Assembly: GCA_963792915.1 (NCBI GenBank) | Contig: CAWBYD010000003.1 | Coordinates: forward strand, 992,001 to 1,056,000 | Direction of reading: 5' to 3' | DNA: 64,000 nt | Origin: Solirubrobacter sp963792915 | GTDB taxonomy: Bacteria; Actinomycetota; Thermoleophilia; Solirubrobacterales; Solirubrobacteraceae | Part shown: piece by piece, positions 9,689-18,475 of the stretch | Numbering within the stretch: position 1 is the first letter of the stretch | How the letters are laid out: every line of letters starts with the position of its first letter | Position numbers and translations under genes: made by a program | The notes under the pieces: model-generated | Told to the model about the DNA's origin: nothing | The model's database searches: none | Seen by the model: only the letters and a program-made list of their open reading frames with translations

Positions 9689-10067
9689 GTACGCTCTGAC
9701 GCGCATCATGCCGCTTGCCGACACGTTCAACGAGATCGTCACCTCGCTCCCGTCCGACTGGACCGATCTGGAGCTCGACCTGCGCGTGCAGGAGGACCGC
9801 TACGTCGACGCCGCGTCGCTGCTCGTCACCTGCAACGCCCAGCCGTATTCGCACCACGACTGGCACTTCCGGATCATCGTCGCGCACCAGTTCGGGCACG
9901 CCGCCGCGGCGCCCGCCGTGCACGGCACGCTGCGGCTGCTCGACGACGCGGGGATCGAGGGCGAGCTGATCGTCCGCGAGGTGCGCGAGGGGCGCGTCGA
10001 GGTGACGCAGATGTGGGGCCGCCCGGAGTCCGTGCGCCAGGAGTTCCGGCGCATGCGGGCCCAGTAG
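9687..10067 (+). CDS. conserved hypothetical protein
   Basis: The product is ~126 residues from the ATG at 9687 (MYALTRIMPLADTFNEIV) or 119 from the ATG at 9708. It has a compact alpha/beta look with conserved-looking blocks (DWTDLELDLRVQEDRY, TCNAQPYSHHDWHFRI, REGRVEVTQMWGRPESVRQEF) and no signal peptide or membrane segment. I recognise no named domain. The upstream extension of this frame to 9585 is the reverse complement of the opposite gene and is unlikely to be translated. Confidence 0.65.
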   Translation: MYALTRIMPLADTFNEIVTSLPSDWTDLELDLRVQEDRYVDAASLLVTCNAQPYSHHDWHFRIIVAHQFGHAAAAPAVHGTLRLLDDAGIEGELIVREVREGRVEVTQMWGRPESVRQEFRRMRAQ

Positions 10068-10164
10068 GTAGGGCGGGCGGTCGCCAGCCTGGCCCTCGCG
10101 CGAGTTGGCGCGCTCGGGAGGGTGCGTCAACTGGGCTGCCTCAGGGGACGTCCAGTTAACACAC

Positions 10165-10181
10165 CCCCCACGAACTGGGGG
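10165..10181 (-). terminator. weak hairpin after the lipoprotein gene
   Basis: CCCCCA and TGGGGG form a 6-bp stem around a CGAAC loop, 11 bases past the stop of the minus-strand lipoprotein gene. The stem is short and has no T-tract. Confidence 0.35.
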
Positions 10182-10191
10182 TCAAGCCGAA

Positions 10192-10755
10192 TCAGCCGTG
10201 GGCGGCGTCGGCGGCGACCGTCGGGTCGAAGAGCGGGCTCGGCGGCAGCTCGCCGAAGTACGGCGCGCCCGCGGTCCAGGTGGGGGAGACGTCGTCGAGC
10301 GAGCGCGTGAGCGCCGTGCGGTCGAGGCCCGGCACCTGGGCCTGCATCGCCGCCACCGCCTCGTCGGGCTCGAGCTGCGCCTGCGTGTAGCCGCGGCCGA
10401 GCGCGCGTACGACGGCCTCGACGAGGTCGCGCTCGTCGCTCAGCGTCGCGCGATCGACGGCGAGCACGAGCGCGTCCGGGCGCACGATCGCCATCACGCC
10501 GATAAAGCGCGCGCGCCGGCGCTCGAGGTCGGCGAGGCGCATCACCTCGAACTCGGCGTCGCCGCTGGCCTGGACGTGGAGGGTCGCGCCCTCCGCGGCG
10601 TCATACCCGCGCGCCGTGGCGAGATAGATGCCGGCGTGCTCGGCGCCCGGCTTGGCGTCGAGGCTGAGCGTCGCGTCGCCGTAGGAGCCACCCGACGCGG
10701 TGGCGCCACACGCCGACAGCACGAGCGCGAGGAGGAGCAAGGCCGAAGGTCTCAC
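10192..10755 (-). CDS. lipoprotein resembling a reduced SsuA/THI5 substrate-binding protein
   Basis: The 187-residue product starts with a lipoprotein signal (LLLLALVLSACG), so it should be lipid-anchored outside the membrane. The following GDATLSLDAKPGAEHAGIYL-ATARGYDAAEG block resembles the start of NMT1/THI5-type ABC-transporter binding proteins. The length is only about half the usual ~300 residues, and no transporter genes lie nearby. It may be a minimal ligand-binding or decayed family member. It is divergent from fbiC with 14 bases between start codons, so the two promoters must overlap or lie within the genes. Confidence 0.6.
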   Translation of the reverse strand: MRPSALLLLALVLSACGATASGGSYGDATLSLDAKPGAEHAGIYLATARGYDAAEGATLHVQASGDAEFEVMRLADLERRRARFIGVMAIVRPDALVLAVDRATLSDERDLVEAVVRALGRGYTQAQLEPDEAVAAMQAQVPGLDRTALTRSLDDVSPTWTAGAPYFGELPPSPLFDPTVAADAAHG

Positions 10756-10769
10756 CCCAGTATGGTGCC

Positions 10770-12926
10770 GTGACGATGCGGCGAGTGACCTTCTCGCGCA
10801 ACGTCACGCTCTCACTGTCGCGCACGTGCCGTTGCCATTGCAAGTACTGCGCGTTCGCCACCCACCGGCCACACCTGCACGAGCCCGAGGAGGTCGAGCG
10901 GCTGATCGACCGCGCGGCCCGGCGCGGCGTGAAGGAGCTGCTGGTGCTGACCGGCGAGGCGCCGGCCGTCCAGGACCGGCTCGACGCGCTCGGCTTCGAG
11001 GACTTCGTGGCCTATGTCGTGTGGGCGTGCGAGCGCGGCCTGGAGCGCGGGCTGCTGCCGCACACGAACCTCGGCGTGCTCGAGCCGCGCGACCTGGCGC
11101 GGCTGCGCGAGGTCACGGCCTCGCAGGGGCTGATGCTCGAGTCGACGAACCCGGACCTGGTCGCGCACCAGGGCTCGCCGACCAAGCACCCGCAGGTCCG
11201 TCTGGCGACCATCCGCGCCGCGGGCGAGCTGAAGATCCCGTTCACGAGCGGGATCCTGGTGGGGATCGGCGAGAGCGAGGATGACCGGATGGCGTCGCTG
11301 GAGGCGCTGACGGGCTTCGATCACCTGCAGGAGGTGATCCTCCAGAACTTCGTCCCGCACCGGCGCTACTACGGCGAGGAGCCCGCCGAGATCGCGACCG
11401 ACGCGGCCGAGCGCTACTGGCGCACCGGGCTCTCGGACGCGCCGCATCGCGACGCGCCGAAGTGGTCGTGCCCGGTCTCGCTGGAGGACATGGTGCGGCT
11501 CGTGCAGGAGGCCAAGCGGCTGCTCCCCGGCGTCGGCATCCAGGTCCCGCCCAACCTCGCCGACTGGTGGCCGGACCTCGTGCGCGCGGGCGCGACCGAC
11601 CTCGGCGGGCTGTCGGCCAACGGCGACCACATCTCGCCCGAGCATCCGTTCCCGTCGCCCAAGCAGGTGCGCGAGCGGCTCGCCGGCATCGCGGCGCCGA
11701 CCGAGCGCCTGTGCGTCTACCCGCAGTACATGACCGAGGAGTGGCAGTCGCCGCGGGTGCTGTCGGTGATCCGCGAGCGCTACGCGTCGTTCACGCCGCG
11801 CGTGCGCCGGCCCGGCGTCCGGCCCGAGACGATCGAGCGCGCCCGCAACGGGTTCGCGCTCGGCGCGGACGAGCTGACCGCGATGTTCGCCGAGAGCCGC
11901 CCCGAGGTGATCGAGGACATGCGCCAGGCGGCCGACGAGCTGCGCGCCGAGCTGGCCGGCGACCTCGTGACGTTCGTGGTCAACCGCAACATCAACGTCT
12001 CGAACATCTGCACGGTCGGCTGCGCGTTCTGCGGCTTCGGCGTCTCGCGCCGCTCGCCCGACGCGTACGAGCACTCGCGCGCGGACTTCGTGCGGCGCGT
12101 GCACGAGGCGGTCGACTTCGGCGCGACCGAGATCTGCATGCAGTCGGGCATCCACCCCGACTGGGGGCTCGAGGACTACCTCAGCTGGCTGCGGCTGGCC
12201 AAGGAGACCGCGCCGCAGCTGCATCTGCATGCCTACAGCCCGATGGAGGTCGCCCACATGGTCGACGTCTCGGGCCTCGAACCGCACGAGGTGTTCGTCC
12301 AGCTGCGCGAGGCGGGGCTCGGCTCCGTCCCCGGCACCGCCGCCGAGGTGCTGCACGACGGCGTGCGCCAGCGCATCAGCCCCAACAAGCTGCCCGCCGG
12401 TCGCTGGGTGCAGATCATCACCGCCGCCCACGAGGTGGGCCTGCGCTCGACCGTGACCGTCATGTTCGGCCACATCGAGACGCCTGCCGAGCTCGCCGAG
12501 CACATGCGCGTGGTGCGCACGCTGCAGGAGCGCACGGGCGGCTTCACGGAGTTCGTGCCGCTCTCGTTCATCCCCTTCCAGACGCTGCTCGGCCGCACGC
12601 ACGGGATCGAGGAGATCTCGCGCGAGGAGAACCTCAAGCACACCGCGGTGTTCCGGCTCGCGCTCGGCCGCACGATTCCGAGCCTGCAGGCGAGCTGGGT
12701 CAAGATGGGCCTCGACGCCGCGACGGAGGCACTGCGCTGGGGCGTCAACGACCTCGGCGGGACCCTGATGGAGGAGTCGATCTCGCGCATGGCGGGCGCC
12801 GACCACGGCGTCAAGCTCGACCCGTCCGACCTCGTCGGCGCCGCGCACCGGGCCGGCCGCCCGGCCGCCGAGCGCACGACGCTGTACGGCATCCGGCGCC
12901 ACTACGAGCTCGCCGCGGTTGCCTGA
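10770..12926 (+). CDS. fbiC: FbiC, bifunctional FO synthase (CofG-CofH fusion)
   Basis: The 718-residue protein carries two complete radical-SAM halves. The N-terminal half has the CX3CX2C cluster motif at C20, C24 and C27, and the C-terminal half has C414, C418 and C421 (CTVGCAFC). Together the halves make the deazaflavin FO from tyrosine and 5-amino-6-ribitylaminouracil, the first committed step of coenzyme F420 synthesis. Fusion of the two halves is the actinobacterial arrangement. The start may be the GTG at 10770 or the ATG at 10776. The later F420 genes cofE, cofC and cofD are 25 kb away, not in this operon. Confidence 0.95.
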   Translation: MTMRRVTFSRNVTLSLSRTCRCHCKYCAFATHRPHLHEPEEVERLIDRAARRGVKELLVLTGEAPAVQDRLDALGFEDFVAYVVWACERGLERGLLPHTNLGVLEPRDLARLREVTASQGLMLESTNPDLVAHQGSPTKHPQVRLATIRAAGELKIPFTSGILVGIGESEDDRMASLEALTGFDHLQEVILQNFVPHRRYYGEEPAEIATDAAERYWRTGLSDAPHRDAPKWSCPVSLEDMVRLVQEAKRLLPGVGIQVPPNLADWWPDLVRAGATDLGGLSANGDHISPEHPFPSPKQVRERLAGIAAPTERLCVYPQYMTEEWQSPRVLSVIRERYASFTPRVRRPGVRPETIERARNGFALGADELTAMFAESRPEVIEDMRQAADELRAELAGDLVTFVVNRNINVSNICTVGCAFCGFGVSRRSPDAYEHSRADFVRRVHEAVDFGATEICMQSGIHPDWGLEDYLSWLRLAKETAPQLHLHAYSPMEVAHMVDVSGLEPHEVFVQLREAGLGSVPGTAAEVLHDGVRQRISPNKLPAGRWVQIITAAHEVGLRSTVTVMFGHIETPAELAEHMRVVRTLQERTGGFTEFVPLSFIPFQTLLGRTHGIEEISREENLKHTAVFRLALGRTIPSLQASWVKMGLDAATEALRWGVNDLGGTLMEESISRMAGADHGVKLDPSDLVGAAHRAGRPAAERTTLYGIRRHYELAAVA

Positions 12927-13017
12927 GCGCAATCGCGTCTTCTCACGGGCTTAAGACACGCAATTCCCGCTGGGGTCATGATCAGGTAGCGAACCGCCCG
13001 CAGCCGCTACGCACCAC

Positions 13018-13578
13018 GTGACCCGAACCGACGCCCAACTCATCGCCGCCGCCAGCAAAGATCCGCTGGCCTACCGCGAGTTCTACGACCGCTACGCCGC
13101 CTGGGTCCGCTCATGGTTCCAGCGCCAGACGGGGTCGGACACGGCCGCCCTGGACCTCACCGCGGAGACCTTCGCGCAGGCCTGGTATGCGGCCAAGCGG
13201 TTCCGCGACCTGGCCGACGGCTCGGGCGCTCCCTGGCTGTTCGGGATCGCGCGCAACCTGCTGCGCCAGTACCACAAGCACAACCGCATCGAGAGCGCGG
13301 CGCGGGAGCGGCTCGGCCTGCCCGCCGCGTGGGCGGAGTGCGACGAATACGAGGCGGTCGACGAGCGCATGGAGGCCAGTTCGATGGCTCCCAGCCTGCG
13401 GCTCGCCGTCCGCGCCCTCCCGGCCGAACAGAGGAGAGCATTGGAGCTGCGAGTCGTACAGCAGCTGGATTACGAAGAGGTCGCGGGGGCCCTGGGATGC
13501 AGCCAGAACGCCGCCCGACTGCGCGTTTCCCGGGCGCTGCGAGCGCTCGGACTCAAGCTGAGAGGAGCCGAGGCATGA
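13018..13578 (+). CDS. ECF-type RNA polymerase sigma factor
   Basis: The 186-residue protein has a sigma-70 region 2 at the N-terminus (YREFYDRYAAWVRSWFQRQ, ALDLTAETFAQAW) and a region 4 HTH at the C-terminus (LPAEQRRALELRVVQQLDYEEVAGALGCSQNAARLRVSRALRAL). No anti-sigma factor is adjacent. The stop overlaps the start of the following HxlR-type regulator (ATGA), so the pair is translationally coupled and may act in one circuit. The GTG at 13018 is chosen because it opens directly into the conserved region. Its regulon is unknown. Confidence 0.9.
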   Translation: MTRTDAQLIAAASKDPLAYREFYDRYAAWVRSWFQRQTGSDTAALDLTAETFAQAWYAAKRFRDLADGSGAPWLFGIARNLLRQYHKHNRIESAARERLGLPAAWAECDEYEAVDERMEASSMAPSLRLAVRALPAEQRRALELRVVQQLDYEEVAGALGCSQNAARLRVSRALRALGLKLRGAEA

Positions 13579-13994
13579 CCGCACCCACGGTCGCCGACCA
13601 CGTCCACGCCCGCCGGGTAGCCGAGCGTACGCGCTCGGCGCGTCTGATCCGGGAGTCGATCTCGTTGCTGAGCTCGAAATGGGCCGTCGACGTGCTGCTC
13701 GCCCTGGGCGACGGCACTCGCCGCTACCACGAACTGCTCGAAGATCTCGCCCCGATCTCCGAGAAGGTGCTGACCCAGACGCTGCGCTCGATGGAACGCG
13801 ACGGCCTCGTGGTGCGCCGCGTGCACGCCGAGGTGCCGCCGCGCGTCGAGTACGCGCTGTCCCCGCTGGGCGCGACGATGGCGCCGCCGCTGAAGGCGCT
13901 CGGATCGTGGTCGGTCACGCACGGCACGCGGGTCAGCGAGGCGCGCGATCGCTTCGACGCCCGCGCGGCCAGCCGGGCGACCCGCGCCGCTTAG
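13575..13994 (+). CDS. HxlR-family winged-helix transcription regulator
   Basis: The 139-residue protein contains the HxlR winged-helix core: SLLSSKWAVDVLLALGDGTRRYHELLEDLAPISEKVLTQTLRSMERDGLVVR, then the wing VPPRVEYALSPLG. HxlR proteins are small dimeric repressors or activators, often redox- or ligand-responsive. There is no Cys near the N-terminus here, so a thiol switch is unlikely. The gene overlaps the sigma-factor gene by 4 bases. Its own stop overlaps the stop of the convergent ATPase gene. Confidence 0.88.
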   Translation: MTAPTVADHVHARRVAERTRSARLIRESISLLSSKWAVDVLLALGDGTRRYHELLEDLAPISEKVLTQTLRSMERDGLVVRRVHAEVPPRVEYALSPLGATMAPPLKALGSWSVTHGTRVSEARDRFDARAASRATRAA

Positions 13995-15862
13995 GACGAC
14001 CCCAGCCAGGCGGCGACGCGCTCGGACGCGGTCCGCAGGCGCCGGAAGTAGGCCGTGCGGCTGAGGTGCAGCTCGCGCGCCGCGTGCTCGTGGCTGGGCG
14101 CGGGCTCGAAGTAGCCGCGGGTCAGCACGCGCTGGAGCAGGCGCTCGTCCTCGCTGTCGCCGAACGCGCGCTCGGCCGCGCCCGCCAGAAGCGCGCGCAC
14201 GGACGCCGCCCGCGGCTCGACCCCCGATCCGCGCGCCAGCGGGCTCTGCGCCAGCGCCACCGGCACGCGCAGGTTGCGCAGCGCGTCGCGGACGGCGTCG
14301 GGATCGATCGCGGCGGCCCGCGCGCGCCCGAGCTCGCGCAGGACCACGTCGCGCTGGGCGCCGAGCAGCCCGCCGGGCCCGTAGTCGAGCACGTGGCACT
14401 CGACCGCGCCACGGTCGAGCTCGGCGACGTGGACGGCGCCGACGGCGGCCGCGAACGCGTGCGCGGCGCGGTCGCCGCGGCCGATCGGCAGGTAGGCGTA
14501 GCGCGGGTTGCGCAGCCCGGAGCGCAGGATCGCGCTCATGTTCAGCAGCGCCTGCACGCGGGAGCGCGGGTCGCGCGTGAAGTCGACCGAGTCGCGCCAC
14601 ACGATCGCCTCGCCCGCCTGTGCCCGCGCGTGGGCGAGCCACGGCCCGAGCTGCGGGTCGGCGTGCGCGAGCGCTGACGTCGTGCCCGCGGGGAACGCGA
14701 TCGCGTAGCCGCACAGCGCGCCGTCGGCGTCGCGCGCGGCCAGCACGTGCTCGAGGAACGGCTCGGTCGCCGCCCAGGCGGCCGGGGAGAGCCCCTCGTC
14801 CAGCCCCGACGCGTCCTCGCAGACGTGGTTGTCGACGCTGCCGTCCCAGCTGTAGCCGGCGCGGATCGCGGGATCCTCGACGAGGTCCGCGAGGTCGATC
14901 GTCAGCTCGAGCCGTCCGGCCAGCGCGCGCGAGTGCAGCGCCTCGGCGACCCGCGCCCGCAGCTCGCGCTCGCGCTCCGGGTCCTGCGCGCGCAGCTGGG
15001 CGCGCAGCGCGTGGCGCACGAGCTCGTGCAGCGTCACCCCGCCGGCGCGCGCGTCGGCGAAGGGGCAGCTCGCGAGCCAGCGCATCGCCGCGTGCGCGTC
15101 CAGCGCGGGCAGCACGTCGGCCAGCAGCGCCGGGGTCACGAGCCGCGCCACGCAGGCGAGCGCGAACGCATCGCCGAACGGCCCGTCGAACTCGCCGACG
15201 CGCCGCAGGTGCGACAGCAGCGCCTCGGGCGGCGCCGCGCCGGGCGTCCAGCACGGGTCGGCGCGGGCGGCGGCGGCGCCGAGGCGCAGCGCCAGCGGCA
15301 GCCCGCCCGCCCAGCGCGCGATCGCGGCGGCGCGGCGGTCTCCGCTCAGACCCTGGCGCGCGAGCAGCGCGCGCGACTCGATCTGCGACAGCACGTCCAG
15401 CGCCAGCTCCAGCGACAGCGTCTCCCAGCCGCCCTCGAACCAGCCCGGCTCGGGCGCGTCGCGGCCGGCGATCACGACGATCGCCTGCTCGGGCAGCGAC
15501 GGCAGGAGCGTCGAGCGCAGGTAGCCGCCGAGCGCGCTCATGCGCTCGTAGGTGTCGATCAGGACGAGCGGGCGCGGCGTCGTCCACGCGGGGCCGAGCG
15601 CGCGCTCGACGGCGTCCGGCAGCGGCGCCAGGTCGCGCGCGTCGACGCTGCACGGCGTCCAGCCGGCCTGCTCGCCGCGGCGGCGGATCTCGCGCAGCAG
15701 GACGCTCTTGCCGACGCCGCCCGCTCCGTGCACCAGCAGCACGCTGGCCGAGGGATCGCCGGTGAAGAGCGAGTCGACGATCCGGAGCTCGCGGGCGCGG
15801 CCCACGAAGACGGCCTGCTCGCGCCGGTCGAGCCGCGAGGCGAGCGTCGCATGTGCGTGCAT
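13991..15862 (-). CDS. STAND-like ATPase regulator with C-terminal HTH
   Basis: The 623-residue protein has an AAA/STAND NTPase module: Walker A GAGGVGKS at residues 46-53 and a Walker B-like PLVLIDTYE about 60 residues later. A long helical middle region has no recognised repeats, and the C-terminal helix-turn-helix-like stretch reads ARELHLSRTAYFRRLRTASERV. A FVGRARELRIVDSLF block at the N-terminus is typical of LuxR/SARP-like ATPase regulators. The ATG at 15862 is preferred over the longer open frame to 15994, whose extra residues lack family character. It probably acts as a nucleotide-switched transcription regulator; its target is unknown. Confidence 0.72.
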   Translation of the reverse strand: MHAHATLASRLDRREQAVFVGRARELRIVDSLFTGDPSASVLLVHGAGGVGKSVLLREIRRRGEQAGWTPCSVDARDLAPLPDAVERALGPAWTTPRPLVLIDTYERMSALGGYLRSTLLPSLPEQAIVVIAGRDAPEPGWFEGGWETLSLELALDVLSQIESRALLARQGLSGDRRAAAIARWAGGLPLALRLGAAAARADPCWTPGAAPPEALLSHLRRVGEFDGPFGDAFALACVARLVTPALLADVLPALDAHAAMRWLASCPFADARAGGVTLHELVRHALRAQLRAQDPERERELRARVAEALHSRALAGRLELTIDLADLVEDPAIRAGYSWDGSVDNHVCEDASGLDEGLSPAAWAATEPFLEHVLAARDADGALCGYAIAFPAGTTSALAHADPQLGPWLAHARAQAGEAIVWRDSVDFTRDPRSRVQALLNMSAILRSGLRNPRYAYLPIGRGDRAAHAFAAAVGAVHVAELDRGAVECHVLDYGPGGLLGAQRDVVLRELGRARAAAIDPDAVRDALRNLRVPVALAQSPLARGSGVEPRAASVRALLAGAAERAFGDSEDERLLQRVLTRGYFEPAPSHEHAARELHLSRTAYFRRLRTASERVAAWLGSS

Positions 15863-15993
15863 ACGACCAAGAGTGCGCGGGGCCAAGCCAGATACATGGC
15901 ACTCATCCGGAACCGAGCCGGTACTGACTCGCGGTGGTGCCGCGGCGACAGTTGCGCCGCTCTTCAACCACCCACCACCAGGAGACCTCCCCA

Positions 15994-16566
15994 ATGCTCC
16001 GCCGCCTCCTCCGTCCCGCCGCCGCGCTCGGCGCGGTGGCCGCGACGCTGGCCTTCACCGGCTCGGCGCTCGCCAACCCGTCGACGCCGACGCTCGGGCC
16101 GATCTCGCCCTGGGTCTGCACCTCCTCGCTGAACGTCTCGTGGTCGGCCTCGACCCCCGATCCCGGCGCGACGCTGCTCGCCTACCGGGTCGACCTCGGC
16201 GACCTCACCACCGGCACCGCCGGCTACAAGTACGTCACGGCGCTCGGCACGCCGATCAACGGCCTCGTGAGCGGGCACAAGTACGTGATCCGCGTGCGTG
16301 CGCTCGAGATCACCTCGACCAACCACCTCGTGTTCTCGGGCACGGCGGCCGACACGTTCACGCGCACCTGCCTCGAGCTGCGCCAGACGAACGAGTACGT
16401 CGCCTACAACCCGGATCCGGGCTGCATCATGTGCGGCCTGACGGACATCTTCGCCAACGATCCCGGCATGGAGCGCCGGCTCTCCGTCGCCACGCTGCCC
16501 GTGAGCGAGCGCGTCACCGGCCTGCAGATCGAGGCCGGCGGGCGCACGATCGTCATCACCGGCTGA
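15994..16566 (+). CDS. secreted fibronectin-III-like protein
   Basis: The 190-residue product has a clear signal peptide (LLRPAAALGAVAATLAFTGSALA) and then one fibronectin type III-like domain (PWVCTSSLNVSWSASTPDPGATLLAYRVDLGD, SGHKYVIRVRALE). Two Cys residues occur in CIMCGL near the C-terminus. An AGGAGA about 10 bases upstream supports the ATG at 15994. No catalytic motif is visible; a cell-wall or extracellular binding role is only a guess. It is divergent from the ATPase gene. Confidence 0.7.
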   Translation: MLRRLLRPAAALGAVAATLAFTGSALANPSTPTLGPISPWVCTSSLNVSWSASTPDPGATLLAYRVDLGDLTTGTAGYKYVTALGTPINGLVSGHKYVIRVRALEITSTNHLVFSGTAADTFTRTCLELRQTNEYVAYNPDPGCIMCGLTDIFANDPGMERRLSVATLPVSERVTGLQIEAGGRTIVITG

Positions 16567-16579
16567 CCGCGCGCGGCGG

Positions 16580-16607
16580 GCTGCCGGGGGCTCACGCCTC
16601 CGGCAGC
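16580..16607. terminator. hairpin between convergent genes
   Basis: GCTGCCGG and CCGGCAGC pair, extended by three inner pairs to an 11-bp stem with a 6-nt loop. It lies between the stops of the FN3-like gene and the SCO gene and can serve both. Confidence 0.65.
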
Positions 16608-16618
16608 GCCGGCGCGTC

Positions 16619-17467
16619 TCAACCGCCCGCGAGCAGGACCCGGATGTCGCGCTCCAGCGACGCCGGGGTCAGCGACTCGAAGGGGATGCCGAGCCGCTGC
16701 TCGCCCTTGCGATCGATCAGCAGCACGTAGGCCGAGTGCTCGAAGTCCCAGCCGGCGATGTGGCGCGCGCGACCCCGATACGCGAGGTCCGCCGGGTCCG
16801 GATAGGGGTCGCCGGCGCCGGCCGGCGTGCTGTTCGGCTGCGGCGGCGACTTGTACGACCACGCCTTGAACGCCCCCGGGTTCTTGGCGGCCATGGCGGC
16901 GTACTTGTCCGCCTGCTCGGCCGCCGCCAGCGCTTCGGCGCGCGTCGCGTTGATCGGCGCGATCGCGTAGTGCCGCCAGACAGGCGCGAGCTCGGCCCGC
17001 GAGCCGACCAGGAAGTGCCCGAGCCCGCCCGTCAGGCCACGCCGCCCGAGCCACCGGTTCGCGCGCGCCAACGTGTCGCCCACGGGGTCCACGCTGACCA
17101 TGTAGGCCTCGACCCCGGAGTGAGGCAACGCATGCAACGCGGTCGAGATGTCGTTGCCCTCGGCCGGGCAGAGGTCGCGGCAGGTCGAGTAGACGAACGT
17201 CAGCACGACCACCTTGCCGCGCGCGTCGGCGAGGCTCCGCCGCCTCCCGGTCTCGTCGCGCAGCGAGAAGTCATAGCCCGGCGCTGCGGGCGGGATGAAG
17301 CGCGCCGCGGCTGCGGTGGGCTGCCGGACGCCGGCCGCCAGCACGCCGCCGAGCGCGCCGAGCGCCAGGCACATCGCCGCCATCAGCGCGAGCCGCCGCA
17401 GCGGCGTCGCGGGCCGCTCCGCCGGCACCGGCGCGGGCTCTGAGCTCTCCGTCCGTGTGGCCTGCAC
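16619..17467 (-). CDS. SCO1/SenC-family copper chaperone-like protein
   Basis: The ~282-residue product has an N-terminal membrane anchor (LALMAAMCLALGALGGVLAAG) and a thioredoxin-like SCO domain. The CXXXC copper/redox motif is present (STCRDLCPAEG), as is a His in FEHSAYVLLIDRKG matching the third ligand. SCO proteins act outside the membrane in CuA assembly of cytochrome oxidase or in thiol redox. An insert rich in Pro/Ala (GAFKAWSYKSPPQPNSTPAG) lies before the His. The frame is open to 17560. The GTG at 17467 is my choice, but the true start is uncertain. Confidence 0.82.
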   Translation of the reverse strand: MQATRTESSEPAPVPAERPATPLRRLALMAAMCLALGALGGVLAAGVRQPTAAAARFIPPAAPGYDFSLRDETGRRRSLADARGKVVVLTFVYSTCRDLCPAEGNDISTALHALPHSGVEAYMVSVDPVGDTLARANRWLGRRGLTGGLGHFLVGSRAELAPVWRHYAIAPINATRAEALAAAEQADKYAAMAAKNPGAFKAWSYKSPPQPNSTPAGAGDPYPDPADLAYRGRARHIAGWDFEHSAYVLLIDRKGEQRLGIPFESLTPASLERDIRVLLAGG

Positions 17468-17647
17468 CGAGCGACGGTCTATCGGCCTGCCGGGCCGCCC
17501 GAAAGGCCGACGTGTTAGAAATCCGACACATCCGCGCGAGGCGTGCGCAGGGGCCGGCACGTATACGCCAACCCGGTCAGAAAATCGCCCTCACGCGGGT
17601 TGCCGGCGCTTTTCTGTCGCTTTCCAGCCCGCATAGGATCGGCCTCG

Positions 17648-18475
17648 ATGGACCTCTGGCCGGTGAGCAGTACCTCAGCGCTGTGTGTCGCTTCGCTGGT
17701 CGTGGCGGGATGCGGCGGAGGCGACAAGCAGGTCCCGGCGACCACGCCGGCCCAGCGCCTCGACCTGTCGGTGGTGGGGATCGACGCGCGGATCGGCCAG
17801 ACCGAATCGCTCGGCTCGGGCATCGTCATCGACGCCGCGCGCGGACTCGTCGTCACCACGGCGCACACGGTGTGGGGCGCCCGCACCTTGAAGATCTCGA
17901 CCGGGCTGGGCGTCCTGCACGGGCGCATCGTGGCGCGGGCGCCGTGCGACGACCTGGCCGTACTCGAGGTCAGCCCGGGCATTCCCGGGCTCGCCACGCT
18001 GCCGGCCGCGCCCGCCGCCGAGCCCGCGCGCGGCCAGTTGCTGCGCTCGGTCGGGCGCCGGCGCACGTTCGCCAGCGCGGGCGCGATGGCGAGCCTCCCG
18101 ACGCGCGCGACGGGCGGTCCGCGCAGCGAGCAGGTCAGCCCGCTCCTGCCGGCGCAGCCCAGCGCGATCCCGCTCGACTCGCCGCTCGTCCCGGAGCTGT
18201 CCGGCGGTCCCGTGCTGGACGCCGCGGGCCGCCTCGTGGGCATGGCCCAGACGCCGGGCATGGCCGTGCCGTGGGCGGGCATCCGCGCGCGCTTGCGCGA
18301 GCTCAAGCCCGGCGGGCGCGGCCTGTACGTCGGCTGGGCGGAGCAGTACCGCTGCGCCGACCGCCAGCACGCGTATGCGCGCACCACTCACCCCGGCTTC
18401 CGCGCGATCGACGCGCGCCTGAACGCACCCGTCGCGGCGACGCGACTCCCCGGCACGGAAGGGATGGACGGCTGA
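17648..18475 (+). CDS. lipoprotein trypsin-like serine protease (HtrA-type core without PDZ)
   Basis: The 275-residue product has a lipoprotein signal ending LVVAGC. Its chymotrypsin-fold core shows the catalytic triad: His in VTTAHTVW, Asp in CDDLAVLEV and Ser in LSGGPVLD, where the usual GDSGGP is replaced by ELSGGP. There is no PDZ domain. It is the first of three tightly coupled plus-strand genes (protease, propeller, GH114) whose stop and start codons overlap. This suggests a role in maturing or trimming surface components of the exopolysaccharide locus; that role is inference. Confidence 0.78.
   Translation: MDLWPVSSTSALCVASLVVAGCGGGDKQVPATTPAQRLDLSVVGIDARIGQTESLGSGIVIDAARGLVVTTAHTVWGARTLKISTGLGVLHGRIVARAPCDDLAVLEVSPGIPGLATLPAAPAAEPARGQLLRSVGRRRTFASAGAMASLPTRATGGPRSEQVSPLLPAQPSAIPLDSPLVPELSGGPVLDAAGRLVGMAQTPGMAVPWAGIRARLRELKPGGRGLYVGWAEQYRCADRQHAYARTTHPGFRAIDARLNAPVAATRLPGTEGMDG

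Noticed and set aside
10812..12932. A 706-codon open frame antisense to fbiC
   Set aside because: It is a GC-bias shadow; the sense strand carries both CX3CX2C clusters and full FbiC homology.
15862..15994. N-terminal extension of the STAND-like regulator
   Set aside because: The extra residues are low-complexity and overlap the divergent promoter; the ATG at 15862 begins family sequence.
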